NCBI RefSeq assembly: GCF_001013905.1
Contig: NZ_LN831790.1
Location: 1,984,001 to 2,048,000, forward strand
Length of the DNA: 64,000 nucleotides
Source: Streptomyces leeuwenhoekii
GTDB lineage: Bacteria > Actinomycetota > Actinomycetes > Streptomycetales > Streptomycetaceae
Direction: 5' to 3'
Positions 30,839 to 39,469 of this stretch are shown one piece after another. The first letter of the stretch is position 1; each line of letters begins with the position of its first letter. Made by a program: the position numbers and the translations under genes. A model generated the notes under the pieces. The model saw only the letters and a list, made by a program, of their open reading frames with translations, did not search any database and was not told where the DNA came from.

Positions 30839-30866
30839 GCCCCGCCAGGAATTGTCCTGGCGGGGC
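30839..30866 (+). terminator. Terminator of the toxin-immunity operon
   Basis: GCCCCGCCAGGA (30839-30850) pairs perfectly with TCCTGGCGGGGC (30855-30866): a 12-bp stem with an ATTG loop, followed by TTCTGCG. It lies about 90 bp after the immunity gene stop. The rest of the 30753-31101 spacer shows nothing else convincing. Confidence 0.8.
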
Positions 30867-31101
30867 TTCTGCGCGTCGTGACGGCAGTGGCTGACGGCAA
30901 TGCGTCAGCGAACCGGGGGCGGCGCGAGGTGGCGGTTCATCGCCGTCGCCGTGCCCCGGCCGCCGTGCTCCGGCCGGGGCACGGCCGAGCCGTGCCGGGG
31001 CGCCGTGTCGCTCTCCGGTGGCCGGGGTGCGGGGGTGGTTCCACGTTGGCCGGAGATCCGCCCTGGACGGGCGGAAACCGGTCGAACGAGGAGGACGGAT
31101 C

Positions 31102-31401
31102 ATGGCGGACCAGCAGACCGGCAGCGGCTTCTCGATCAAGATGTGCGATCTTCCGGTGACCCTGCCGGCCAGGGAGGACAGCGAGTGGTCCCTGCGGGAG
31201 ATCCTCGAATGGGCTCCGGAGCACTCCGACTGGGGGGCGAAGAGGATATGCGTGGCGGGTTGCGGGGTGACCTGCCTGGAGGTGCCCGAGGGGACACTGA
31301 TCGAGGTGCCCACCGAGGACGCCCTGGACATGCGGCTGGTCGCCCCGGCGGAGGTCGAGCGGCGGCTGGCGGAGAACCGCCTGTGGCGCGACCCTGAGTG
31401 A
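31102..31401 (+). CDS. Small cytoplasmic protein of unknown function
   Basis: A 99-residue acidic protein with no signal peptide. It contains a compact Cys-containing segment (ICVAGCGVTCLEVP) and a helical C-terminus. ATG 31102 has GAGGAGG nine bases upstream, a very good ribosome site, so the gene is credible although I cannot name a family. Its 3' end, including the stop codon, has been duplicated in tandem (see the repeat at 31374). It lies between the RHS operon terminator and the convergent membrane-domain gene. Confidence 0.6.
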   Translation: MADQQTGSGFSIKMCDLPVTLPAREDSEWSLREILEWAPEHSDWGAKRICVAGCGVTCLEVPEGTLIEVPTEDALDMRLVAPAEVERRLAENRLWRDPE

Positions 31402-31425
31402 ACCGCCTGTGGCGCGACCCCGAGT
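31374..31425. repeat. Tandem duplication of 26 bp over the 3' end of a gene
   Basis: GAACCGCCTGTGGCGCGACC at 31374 recurs at 31400. Each unit is 26 bp and they differ at one base (CCTGAGT versus CCCGAGT). The first unit encodes the last residues of the 31102 gene, and its stop codon TGA uses the first bases of the second unit. The near-identity indicates a recent event. Confidence 0.85.
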
Positions 31426-31431
31426 GAGGGA

Positions 31432-32541
31432 TCACGCCCGCTGGGGCGCGCCGCCCGCCGCGCCGGCCGCGCTGACGATGCGGTCCTGGAACTCCGCGTG
31501 ACAGAAGTGGTACACGGGCCCGACCCGTCTGAGCACACTGAGCATCCGGGCGTCCTCCAGGAACGACAGGGGACGACTCTGCAGCCGTCTGGCCGCGGCG
31601 AGCCGTAGCCCCGCCCCGCGGTAGGCGAAGTAGGCGGTGCCCGACACGGCCAGCAGACCCGCGGCGAGCCCCATCGCCACGTTCGCCTCCAGGGTCTCCA
31701 GCCAGCGGCCGACGGCGTCGAGGGCCTGGATGTCACTGCCCGCGAAATGTCCCTCGAACGCGATGAACCACTTGGCCAGGAGCGGCACCAGCGCGAACAC
31801 CAGCAGGGCGGCGGCCGCGGCGCGCTCACCGCGCAAGGTCGACTGCGGCGTTTCCTGCTCCAGGTCGGCCGGGACCCGCGCCCAGCGCAGCACCGCCAGA
31901 CCGAGGCCGAACAGGAGCCCGAAGAAGGCGCCGAAGCCGCACGCCACGAGCCTCGTCGACCAGGCGATCATGGGGCCCCAGGGGGCCGCGAAGGCCAGCA
32001 CGACCCCCAGGACGGAGCCGAACAGCAGCCCCCGGCCGAGGCAGGCGGGCAGCACCCCCGCGAGCACGCGGACCGGGGCGCGGAAGTCCAGACGGGCGGG
32101 GCGGGACGAACCGCCGGACAGGCGCAGTCCCGCCATGACACCGGCGATCAGCAGCAGGACACAGGCACGGGAGGCGGCACGCCGGCTGACGAAGACCAGG
32201 TCCTCGGCCGGGGTGATGAAGACGATCCGGGTGGGGGGCTCGCCGGTCACCTGCCGGAACGGCATGTACAGGAGGATGCCGGCGGCCTGGGCACCCAGCC
32301 AGAGAAGCACGACGTACAGCAGGATTCTCCGTACCTCGGCGCCGAGGTCGCCCGCCGGGCGGCGGCCCGCCCGGGCACGCCGCCGCAGTGCTGTCACGCA
32401 CAGGGCGCCGAGGGCCGGCACCACCATGAACAGGGCCCAGGCGATGCCCGCCTTGATCCCGGTGTACGGCGGCGCGATCACCTCGATGTCCGTGTCCGCG
32501 CGTTCCACCGCCTCCGCCCAGTACTCGATGAGCGCTCCCAT
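31432..32541 (-). CDS. Membrane-domain half of a NACHT protein (separated by a frameshift)
   Basis: A 369-residue hydrophobic protein with about eight membrane segments and a short cytoplasmic tail, starting at ATG 32541. The same frame is open upstream to about 32652 and reads RHITGEVLRRIGLALAVVLPL, a further membrane helix with no start codon before it. This shows that the natural N-terminus lies in the overlapping NACHT frame. Joined by one extra base near 32611-32624, the two frames would give a NACHT-plus-multi-membrane protein of about 897 residues. Alone it is either a fragment or the product of an independent start. Function unknown; no catalytic motif is seen. Confidence 0.6.
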   Translation of the reverse strand: MGALIEYWAEAVERADTDIEVIAPPYTGIKAGIAWALFMVVPALGALCVTALRRRARAGRRPAGDLGAEVRRILLYVVLLWLGAQAAGILLYMPFRQVTGEPPTRIVFITPAEDLVFVSRRAASRACVLLLIAGVMAGLRLSGGSSRPARLDFRAPVRVLAGVLPACLGRGLLFGSVLGVVLAFAAPWGPMIAWSTRLVACGFGAFFGLLFGLGLAVLRWARVPADLEQETPQSTLRGERAAAAALLVFALVPLLAKWFIAFEGHFAGSDIQALDAVGRWLETLEANVAMGLAAGLLAVSGTAYFAYRGAGLRLAAARRLQSRPLSFLEDARMLSVLRRVGPVYHFCHAEFQDRIVSAAGAAGGAPQRA

Positions 32542-34124
32542 CCCCGCAGCCAGCGGCAGGACGACGGCGAGTGCGAGCCCGATCCGGCGCAGGACCTCGC
32601 CGGTGATGTGCCGCCCTCCCCCGGCACGGTCCGGCCGCCCGGGGCCCCTGGGTCACCGCCGACATGGGCGAGCCGGATCACCACGCCGGCGCCGACCGCC
32701 GTGGCGAGCGTGACGGCGAGAAAGCACAGGACCCGCGTGAACGGTGGCAGCGCCCAGTGGAAGTAGTCCCCCGCCATGCACCCCGCCCCCAGTCCGATCA
32801 TGGCGCCCGCCGCGGGGCCGGACAGGGGGCCCGCCGGGTCGGGGCGCAGGGCGCGGTGCAGGTCCCACCAGGCGATGCCGTCGGTGCGCTGGCGTCTGAC
32901 GTGGTCGGCGAGGAAGGCGAGCGCGGTGCGGGCGTCGTCGGGGTGCCAGCGGGCGGCGGCGGTGCGGCGCACGTCGGGGACCGAGCGGTCGGTGGCGGCC
33001 GGCGGGGCGGTGAAGACGGCCGGGACCAGCGCGTCGAGGAGGTGGTGGCGGATGGTCTCGGCGTCGTTCCAGCGGGTCAGTTCGGCGGGGTCGGTGCCCG
33101 GGGAGCCGTAGACGGTGCGGGCGAGCCAGACGTTCAGCGGCACCGACAGGGCCTGCGCGACGGCGCCCCGGGGCCGGCCGGCCAGGTCGTCCAGGACCGG
33201 CTGCCAGGCCGGGATGTGCCGGGGCGGGACGGCGCTGCGCAGATAGTCGACCACGTCCGCGGCCTCCACCGGCTGCGCGACGACGACGGCGGCGGCGGTG
33301 ATCACGTCGGCCTCTTCGACCAGCCGGTGGTATTCGGCCCGGCGGGAGGTGAGGACGAGCGGGTCGTGCAGGGCGATGGCGTGGTTGACGGAGGCCAGCG
33401 CCTCGGGCCGCAGGTCGGCGGGGATCTCGTCCAGGCCGTCCAGGACGGGCAGGACACGTCCCTCGGCGACCAGTTTGCGTGCCGCGTCCCGGCCATAGGT
33501 CTCGTGGTCGCGCAGCGCCGGGTAGTCCTCGTGGATGCGGCGTGCCATCCACGGTGCCAGTGGCTCCCTGCGCGGGTTCCACGACGCCAGGTCCAGCAGT
33601 ACCGGGACGGGCTCCCCGGGTTCGGGGTCGCGCAGGAGTTCCCTGACGAGCAGGATCGCCAGGGCCGTCTTGCCCGCGCCGGGCTCGCCGACGATCACCA
33701 GCCGCCGGCGCGGCAGGGCGCGGAAGGCCGCGGCGAAGGCGGGGATGTCGTCGCTGCGGCCGGACAGGGTGCGGCCCACCATCCGTACATGGTCGCCGGC
33801 CTCGCTCTGGCCGCTGCGCCAGCGCACCGCCAGCGGGTGCGGGTCCAGCAGGCCCTGCGCGGCGGCCTCCTCCGTCCACTGGCGGCGCACCATCGCGGCG
33901 AGCGCCTCGGCGGCCTGGTCCAGCTCCGCCCGGGTGGCCGGCGCGGCGGGCCGCGACCGGTGCCACGACCAGCTCAGCAGCCCCGCGACCGCCGAGATCA
34001 CCACGCTCAGCGACGTCGCGGCCGCCTGGGCGCCCGCGCCGACCACCAGGGCCACCACCGTGACCAGCACCACGACACCGACCGCCCCGACCGCCCACGG
34101 CCACCACGTCCTGCTCCGTGCCAT
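32478..34124 (-). CDS. NACHT domain NTPase, C-terminally frameshifted
   Basis: A 548-residue STAND-type NTPase. Two N-terminal membrane segments (VVVLVTVVALVV and the following SLSVVISAVAGLL) precede the NACHT domain. Walker A is GEPGAGKT (146-153) and Walker B VLPVLDGLDE (224-233), with the second acidic residue typical of NACHT. A helical domain follows, then a membrane helix pair. The last ~35 residues after about 32620 turn into an Arg/Ser/Pro-rich tail out of keeping with the family. The hydrophobic continuation is found in another frame, so a single-base deletion is likely. NACHT proteins in bacteria often sense phage or stress. ATG 34124 has GGAAG upstream. Confidence 0.75.
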   Translation of the reverse strand: MARSRTWWPWAVGAVGVVVLVTVVALVVGAGAQAAATSLSVVISAVAGLLSWSWHRSRPAAPATRAELDQAAEALAAMVRRQWTEEAAAQGLLDPHPLAVRWRSGQSEAGDHVRMVGRTLSGRSDDIPAFAAAFRALPRRRLVIVGEPGAGKTALAILLVRELLRDPEPGEPVPVLLDLASWNPRREPLAPWMARRIHEDYPALRDHETYGRDAARKLVAEGRVLPVLDGLDEIPADLRPEALASVNHAIALHDPLVLTSRRAEYHRLVEEADVITAAAVVVAQPVEAADVVDYLRSAVPPRHIPAWQPVLDDLAGRPRGAVAQALSVPLNVWLARTVYGSPGTDPAELTRWNDAETIRHHLLDALVPAVFTAPPAATDRSVPDVRRTAAARWHPDDARTALAFLADHVRRQRTDGIAWWDLHRALRPDPAGPLSGPAAGAMIGLGAGCMAGDYFHWALPPFTRVLCFLAVTLATAVGAGVVIRLAHVGGDPGAPGGRTVPGEGGTSPARSCAGSGSHSPSSCRWLRGWERSSSTGRRRWNARTRTSR

Positions 34125-34689
34125 CACGGGGATCTTCCGGTCCGGGGTGGTGCGGTGCGTGCGGCGCCGTGCGCGGCGTGGCCCCCCGGGGGCACTGACC
34201 ATGGCGACACTCCCTCGCACCGTCCGGCGATTCGCGCGGTCGGCCACCGGTGCGGGCCGCCGGGGCGGTGCGCGTACGGCGGCGGTGGCTCGCCAGGAGC
34301 CGAAAGCCACAAGCCGGTGAGCCGCCGGCCCTCCGGCCGGCCCGTCCCGGGGGCCGCTCCGGCACGCGTCGGGCGCGACGCACGTGAAGGGGACGGTTGA
34401 TCGATCTCGCTCGGGACCGCGGTGCCCGGGCGTGCGCCGAGCGCCTACGGCCGGGTCAGGGCCCGAGCGCGTGCGTGGGCACCTCGTTTCAGGGTGGCAC
34501 AGAGTGCGCGCGGGCGCGATGCGGCACAGGGCCTGCGCCGCGCCGCCGCCGCGGAAGTGCGGGCCGGGGCGAGCGCGGAAGCTCAAATGTTGCTCTGAAC
34601 GTGCCCGCGCCGGGGTTGGGGCACGGAGGGCCGGGGCCATACCCCCCTCACCGCCGGGACGGCATTCCGGCGTGCGGAGGAGGGGGACG
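34125..34689. other. Divergent spacer between the NACHT and DUF692 genes
   Basis: No supported gene. A 111-codon ORF from 34397 is Arg/Gly-rich and reads like a shadow. It ought to contain the promoters of both flanking genes, but none stands out. Confidence 0.5.
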
Positions 34690-36087
34690 ATGGAGCGACT
34701 GGGGACCGGTATCGGGTGGCGGCCGGAGATAGCGGACGCCGTGGAGCGCATGCCCGGCATCGACTGGGTCGAGGTCGTGGCCGAGAACGTCTGCCCCGGC
34801 CACCTGCCCGCCTCCCTGCGGCGTCTGCGCGAGCGCGGTGTCACCGTCGTACCGCACGGCGTCTCCCTCGGTCTCGGCGGTGCCGAACGGCCCGACCCGG
34901 ACCAGCTGACCGCGCTGGCCGAACGGGCCCGGGCGCTGGACGCGCCGCTGGTCACCGAGCACATCGCGTTCGTCCGCGCGGGCGGGCCGCTGACCGCCAC
35001 CCCGCGTCTGGAGGCGGGGCATCTGCTGCCCGTGCCGCGCACCCGGGACGCCCTCGACGTGCTGTGCGAGAACGTCCGCGTCGCGCAGGACGCGCTGCCC
35101 GTGCCGCTCGCCGTCGAGAACATCGCCGCCCTCTTCTCCTGGCCGGGCGAGGAGATGACGGAGGGGCAGTTCCTGTACGAGCTGGCCGACCGCACGGGGG
35201 TGCGCCTGCTGATCGACGTGGCCAACCTCCACACCAACCACGTCAACCGCGGCGAGGACCCGGCCAAGGCGCTGGCCGAGCTCCCTCTGGAGGCCATCGC
35301 CTACGTCCATGTCGCGGGCGGCTTCGAACGCGACGGTGTCTGGCACGACAGCCACGCCCACCCCGTCCCGCCGCCGGTCCTCGGCATCCTGGCCGAGCTC
35401 GCCGCGCGCGTCTCACCGCCGGGCGTGCTCCTGGAGCGGGACGAGAACTTCCCCGCACCGGCCGAGCTGGAGGGCGAGCTGGAGGCGATCCGGGCGGCGC
35501 TGCGCGCGGGGCGGCGGCTCGCCACCGGGGAGCACGCCGGGGAGACGGGCCGTGTCCCGGCCGGGGCGGCCCACCCGGCTCACCCGGCTCACCCCTCCCG
35601 CCCGGAGGGCCCGGACGGCCCGGTCCCGCCCGCCGGGGCGGGGGAAGGGCCCGTGGACTCCCCCGGCACCGGGCCCGCCCGGGAGCGGCTCGGTCTGGCG
35701 CAGGCCGCGCTGCTGTCCGCGCTGGTGGCGGGGACGCCCGCGCCGGAGGGGTTCGACCGGGTGCGGCTGCGGGTGCAGACGCGGGCGCTGGCGGCGAAGC
35801 GGGCGGGCGTCGTGGCCAAGGTGGCGCCGGAACTGCCGGAGATCCTCGGGGACGGCTACCGGCCGGCCTTCCTCGCCTACGCCCACGGCCGCCCCATGAC
35901 CGGCGGGTACCGGCAGGACGCGCTCGACTTCGCCGAACGGCTGCTGGGCGATGGCCTGCCGGTGGACGCGCGCGCCCGGCGCGCGTTGCGGCAGTGGTGG
36001 CTGGAGCGGTCCGGGCCGGTGCCGCGCTCGCGGCGGCCCGCCGTACGGCTGGCCCGGGCCACTCGCCGCGTGCTGCTGCGGCGCTGA
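34690..36087 (+). CDS. DUF692 multinuclear iron oxidoreductase (MNIO) with C-terminal partner-like domain
   Basis: A 465-residue enzyme of the MbnB/TglH/ChrH (DUF692) family, TIM-barrel proteins that use two or three iron ions to remodel Cys or other residues in RiPP peptides. Likely metal ligands are His56 (VPHGVSLG), His91 (TEHIAFV), Glu143 (VENIAALF), Asp176 and His184 ([11 protein letters not shown]), His207 (VHVAGG), His222/His224 (DSHAHP) and Glu249 (LERDEN). A Pro/Gly-rich linker (about 275-330) joins a C-terminal helical domain of about 110 residues that may bind the peptide substrate. The ribosome site is GGAGGAGGGGG before ATG 34690. The gene is followed after 106 bp by the TIGR04222-type protein gene, its likely partner. 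No obvious precursor peptide was found. Confidence 0.88.
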   Translation: MERLGTGIGWRPEIADAVERMPGIDWVEVVAENVCPGHLPASLRRLRERGVTVVPHGVSLGLGGAERPDPDQLTALAERARALDAPLVTEHIAFVRAGGPLTATPRLEAGHLLPVPRTRDALDVLCENVRVAQDALPVPLAVENIAALFSWPGEEMTEGQFLYELADRTGVRLLIDVANLHTNHVNRGEDPAKALAELPLEAIAYVHVAGGFERDGVWHDSHAHPVPPPVLGILAELAARVSPPGVLLERDENFPAPAELEGELEAIRAALRAGRRLATGEHAGETGRVPAGAAHPAHPAHPSRPEGPDGPVPPAGAGEGPVDSPGTGPARERLGLAQAALLSALVAGTPAPEGFDRVRLRVQTRALAAKRAGVVAKVAPELPEILGDGYRPAFLAYAHGRPMTGGYRQDALDFAERLLGDGLPVDARARRALRQWWLERSGPVPRSRRPAVRLARATRRVLLRR

Positions 36088-36193
36088 CCACCGCGCAGGG
36101 CGAGAACGGAACGCCACGTCACATACCGGCGACGCTGCGTCCGCATGGTGAAAAGGCATGGCGCGCCCGGCGCCCCTGGCATACAAACGCGGC

Positions 36194-36988
36194 ATGTTCT
36201 GGGTCCTTCTCCTGCTGCCGGCCTGGGTCCTGGCCGGCACGGCCTGCGCACGGCTGTGCCTGACCGCGGTCCGCACGGCAGCCACGGACACGGCCGGCGC
36301 GGACGCGGGCGGCGGACGCGCCCTGACCCTCTACGAGGCGGCGTTCCTGTCCGGCGGCCCCGGACGGGTCGCTGATCTGGCACTGGTGACCATGGCGTGC
36401 CGGCGCCAACTGCTGCTGGCCCACACCGGCTGGGCCACCGTCGTCGACCCGCGCGGGCGGGACGAGATGGAGCGGTCGGTCCTCGGGGCCATCGGGCCGG
36501 GCGGCCAGTCCCGGATCGCGCCCGTGCGGGCGTCCGCCGCCACGGCGGACGCGGTGCGCGGGCTGGCCGAGCACCTCGTCGGCGCGGGACTGGCCCTGCC
36601 GGACGGCGGCCGCGACAGTGTGGCGGCCGCCGTCCGCCGGGTCCGGCTGGCCGCCCTCGCCGTGTGCGCGCTGGGCGCCGCCGCCGTGGCCCTGCCCGTC
36701 CCCATGGGCACACCGCGGCATCTGATCGCCCTGTGGTTCGCGCTGCCGCTGCTGCTGACCCTGGGCTGCCTCGCCGTGGCGCGCATGGAGATCCATCCGT
36801 ACGCGCGGTGGGCCTCTCCCGCCGGGCAGCGGTTGCTCTGCGCGCTCCCCCGGCAGAGCGGCGGCGCGGACGGCGAGCGGACGTTCCTGACCTCCGTGGC
36901 GCTGCGCGGCGTCCACGCGATCGGCGAACCGGACCTGCGGGCGGCCTTCGCCCACCGTGAGCGGCACGCCGGGCGGTACGGGAGCTGA
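36194..36988 (+). CDS. TIGR04222 domain-containing membrane protein
   Basis: A 264-residue protein with an N-terminal membrane segment (MFWVLLLLPAWVLAGTA). A cytoplasmic TIGR04222-type domain contains 'LTLYEAAFLSGGPGRVADLALVTM' (shortened), and two more membrane helices follow (LAALAVCALGAAAVALPV and LIALWFALPLLLTLGCLAV). From memory, related proteins elsewhere sit beside DUF692 genes and may carry a Cys/Gly-rich tail that would be modified. The tail here (HRERHAGRYGS) lacks Cys. ATG 36194 is preferred over ATG 36158, whose AAAAGG lies too close. No strong ribosome site precedes 36194, but TACAAA six bases upstream could be the -10 of a leaderless transcript. Confidence 0.75.
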   Translation: MFWVLLLLPAWVLAGTACARLCLTAVRTAATDTAGADAGGGRALTLYEAAFLSGGPGRVADLALVTMACRRQLLLAHTGWATVVDPRGRDEMERSVLGAIGPGGQSRIAPVRASAATADAVRGLAEHLVGAGLALPDGGRDSVAAAVRRVRLAALAVCALGAAAVALPVPMGTPRHLIALWFALPLLLTLGCLAVARMEIHPYARWASPAGQRLLCALPRQSGGADGERTFLTSVALRGVHAIGEPDLRAAFAHRERHAGRYGS

Positions 36989-37116
36989 GGGCGCGCCGGT
37001 GAGCGCCGATCCGCCGCGCGGCGGGCACACCGACGCGCCGCACCGCGGTCCTTGCCTTGCCCGGTGATCGACCCAAACATCCCTTTCATCGCCGCCGTGC
37101 TCGGAAGGGATCCGCG

Positions 37117-38733
37117 ATGAGAGCTGCCGTCGTCCACTCGGCCGCAGGGGCCCTGCTCCTGACCGCCCTCGCCGCGGCCCCGGCCGGCGGCGCACCGGAA
37201 CGGCCGGGCGCGGCGGAGGGGCCCGGCGCGGCCGAGCGGCGCGGCACCGCGGTGGCCGCCGCGCGCGCCGCGGCGGCCGGCATCTCCTTCGGCCCCTGCC
37301 CGGACGCGGCGGACCTGCCCGGCGCCCTGCGCTGCGGCACGGTCACGGTCCCGCTCGACTACGCGCGCCCGGACGGGCGGCAGATCCGGCTCACCGTCGG
37401 CCGCATGCGGGCCACGGGGAAGGACCCGCGCGGCGGCGGGCGCGCGGTGCCCCGGCAGGGCGCCCTGGTGTACAACCCGGGCGGGCCGGGCGCCTCCGGG
37501 CTGTACTTCCCGCTGGCCGGGCTGTCGCCGGAGTGGAAGCGGCTGGCGGCCGCCTACGACCTCGTCGGCTACGCCCCGCGCGGGGTCGCCCCCTCCGCTC
37601 CCCTGTCCTGCCAGGACCCGGAGCACTTCTTCCCGGGGCCCGGCCCGGCCCCGCAGCAGCCCTCGGCGTCGTACAAGCGGCAGCGCATCGCCCAGGCCAG
37701 GGCGTACGCGCGCGGCTGCGCAGAGCGGTCCGGCGACGCGCTGCGCCACCACCACTCCCTCAACAACGCCCGCGACCTGGACGTGGTGCGGGCGGCGCTG
37801 GGCGAGAAGCGGCTGACGTTCATGGGTGCCTCGTACGGGACGTACTTCGGGGCGCTGTACGCGGAGCTGTTCCCCCGGCACGTACGCAGGATGGTGTTCG
37901 ACTCGGTGGTGGACCCGCACCCCGGGCGGATCTGGTACCGCAACAACCTGGCGCAGTCGGAGGCGTTCGAGCGCCGCTGGGCGGACTTCCGGGCGTGGAT
38001 CGCCGCCCACGACGGCGTGTACGGGCTCGGGCGCACACCCGGCGCGGTGCAGCGCGGCTACGAGGTGGCGAGCGCCCGTCTGTCGGCGCGCCCGGCGGGC
38101 GGCACGGTCGGTCCGGCGCAGTTGCAGGAGATGCTGCTGCGGGCCGTGTACTACGACGATCAGTGGCCGCACCGGGCGCACGCGCTGTCGGCCTATCTGA
38201 AGGGGGACCCGCGGCCCCTGATCGACCTGGCGGAGCCGCACCCGGAGGCGGCGGCCGAGGCGGAGAACGCGAGCGCGGTCTACACGGCCGTCGAGTGCAA
38301 CGACGCCCCGTGGCCGACGGACTTCCGCGTCTGGGACCGGGACAACACCCGGCTGGCGCGCCGGGCGCCCTTCGAGACCTGGGAGAACGTGTGGACCAAC
38401 CTGCCCTGCGCCTACTGGCCGGCGCCGCGGCAGCGGCCGCTGGAGGTGCGCACCGGGCCGGGTGAGCTGCCGCCGACGCTGCTGCTGGCCGGGGAGCGCG
38501 ACGGGGCCACCCCCTACGAGGGGGCGCTGGAACTGCACCGCCGGCTGGCGGGCTCGGTGCTGGTGACCGAGCGCGGCACGGGCACGCACGGTGTCGCCGC
38601 CGGGCCGAACGCCTGCGTGAACGGCCATCTGGAGGCGTATCTGCTGGAGGGCCGGCTCCCGGCGCGGGACGCGTTCTGCGCCCCGCGCCCGGCGCCGGAG
38701 CCGACGAGCCCCGCCAAGAGCTCCGCGCCCTGA
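37117..38733 (+). CDS. Secreted alpha/beta hydrolase, tripeptidyl aminopeptidase type
   Basis: A 538-residue exported serine hydrolase of the SlpD/SlpE/TAP family, which removes tripeptides from extracellular proteins. The signal peptide MRAAVVHSAAGALLLTALAAAPA precedes a Gly/Ala-rich region. The catalytic domain has the nucleophile Ser239 in GASYGT and an oxyanion-type motif NPGGPGASG. The C-terminal TAP-like domain includes 'LLLAGERDGATPYEG', whose Asp is the likely triad member, and 'GTGTHG' with the His. ATG 37117 has GGAAGGGA upstream. Its stop codon abuts that of hemQ on the opposite strand with no gap. Confidence 0.85.
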   Translation: MRAAVVHSAAGALLLTALAAAPAGGAPERPGAAEGPGAAERRGTAVAAARAAAAGISFGPCPDAADLPGALRCGTVTVPLDYARPDGRQIRLTVGRMRATGKDPRGGGRAVPRQGALVYNPGGPGASGLYFPLAGLSPEWKRLAAAYDLVGYAPRGVAPSAPLSCQDPEHFFPGPGPAPQQPSASYKRQRIAQARAYARGCAERSGDALRHHHSLNNARDLDVVRAALGEKRLTFMGASYGTYFGALYAELFPRHVRRMVFDSVVDPHPGRIWYRNNLAQSEAFERRWADFRAWIAAHDGVYGLGRTPGAVQRGYEVASARLSARPAGGTVGPAQLQEMLLRAVYYDDQWPHRAHALSAYLKGDPRPLIDLAEPHPEAAAEAENASAVYTAVECNDAPWPTDFRVWDRDNTRLARRAPFETWENVWTNLPCAYWPAPRQRPLEVRTGPGELPPTLLLAGERDGATPYEGALELHRRLAGSVLVTERGTGTHGVAAGPNACVNGHLEAYLLEGRLPARDAFCAPRPAPEPTSPAKSSAP

Positions 38734-39465
38734 TCAGGCGAGCCCCGCCACCAGCTCCCCGATGTCCTTGCGGCGGCCGGTGAAGAACGGCACCTCTTCG
38801 CGGACGTGCAGGCGGGCCTCGGAGGCGCGCAGGTGACGCATCAGGTCGACGATGCGGTACAGCTCGTCGGCCTCGAAGGCGAGGATCCACTCGTAGTCGC
38901 CCAGGGAGAAGGAGGCGACCGTGTTGGCGCGCACGTCCGGGTAGCCGCGGGCCATCTTGCCGTGGTCGGCGAGCATCCGGCGGCGGTCCTCCTCCGGCAG
39001 GAGGTACCAGTCGTAGGAGCGCACGAACGGGTAGACGCTGACGTAGTTCCGCGGCGTCTCGTCGGCGAGGAACGCCGGGATGTGCGAGCGGTTGAACTCG
39101 GCGGGGCGGTGCAGCGCCATGTTCGACCACACCGGCGTGAGCGCGCGGCCGAGCCTGGTGCGGCGGAAGAGGTTGTACGCCTCCTGGAGCTGGTCGCTGG
39201 TCTCGGCGTGCCACCAGATCATCAGGTCGGCGTCGGCGCGCAGGCCGGAGACGTCGTAGGTGCCGCGGATCGTCACGTCCTTGGCGGCGAGCTGGTCGAA
39301 CAGCTCCTGGACCTCGTCGGCGTACCCGGCGCGGTCCTCCGGGAGCGCGTCCTTCAGCCGGAAGACGGACCAGAGGGTGTAGCGGATGACCTCGTTGAGG
39401 TCCTTGGCCAGCTTGCCCTTGTTGGGGATCCGCTCGGGGGCGGGGGTGGAGGCGTCGTCACTCAT
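38734..39465 (-). CDS. hemQ: Coproheme decarboxylase / H2O2-dependent heme synthase HemQ
   Basis: A 243-residue chlorite-dismutase-family enzyme that makes heme b from coproheme with peroxide, the last step of the coproporphyrin-dependent pathway of Gram-positive bacteria. Its hallmarks include '[10 protein letters not shown]' at the N-terminus, '[22 protein letters not shown]', '[17 protein letters not shown]' and '[18 protein letters not shown]' (quoted in pieces); the Tyr in YPFVRS is the likely catalytic tyrosine. GGGAGAA lies upstream of ATG 39465. It follows hemY after 4 bp, forming an operon. Confidence 0.95.
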   Translation of the reverse strand: MSDDASTPAPERIPNKGKLAKDLNEVIRYTLWSVFRLKDALPEDRAGYADEVQELFDQLAAKDVTIRGTYDVSGLRADADLMIWWHAETSDQLQEAYNLFRRTRLGRALTPVWSNMALHRPAEFNRSHIPAFLADETPRNYVSVYPFVRSYDWYLLPEEDRRRMLADHGKMARGYPDVRANTVASFSLGDYEWILAFEADELYRIVDLMRHLRASEARLHVREEVPFFTGRRKDIGELVAGLA

Positions 39466-39469
39466 GGGC

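Noticed and set aside
34397..34732. Possible precursor peptide gene upstream of the MNIO gene
   Set aside because: The 111-codon frame is Arg/Gly/Pro-rich, overlaps the MNIO start in another frame and lacks a leader-core layout.
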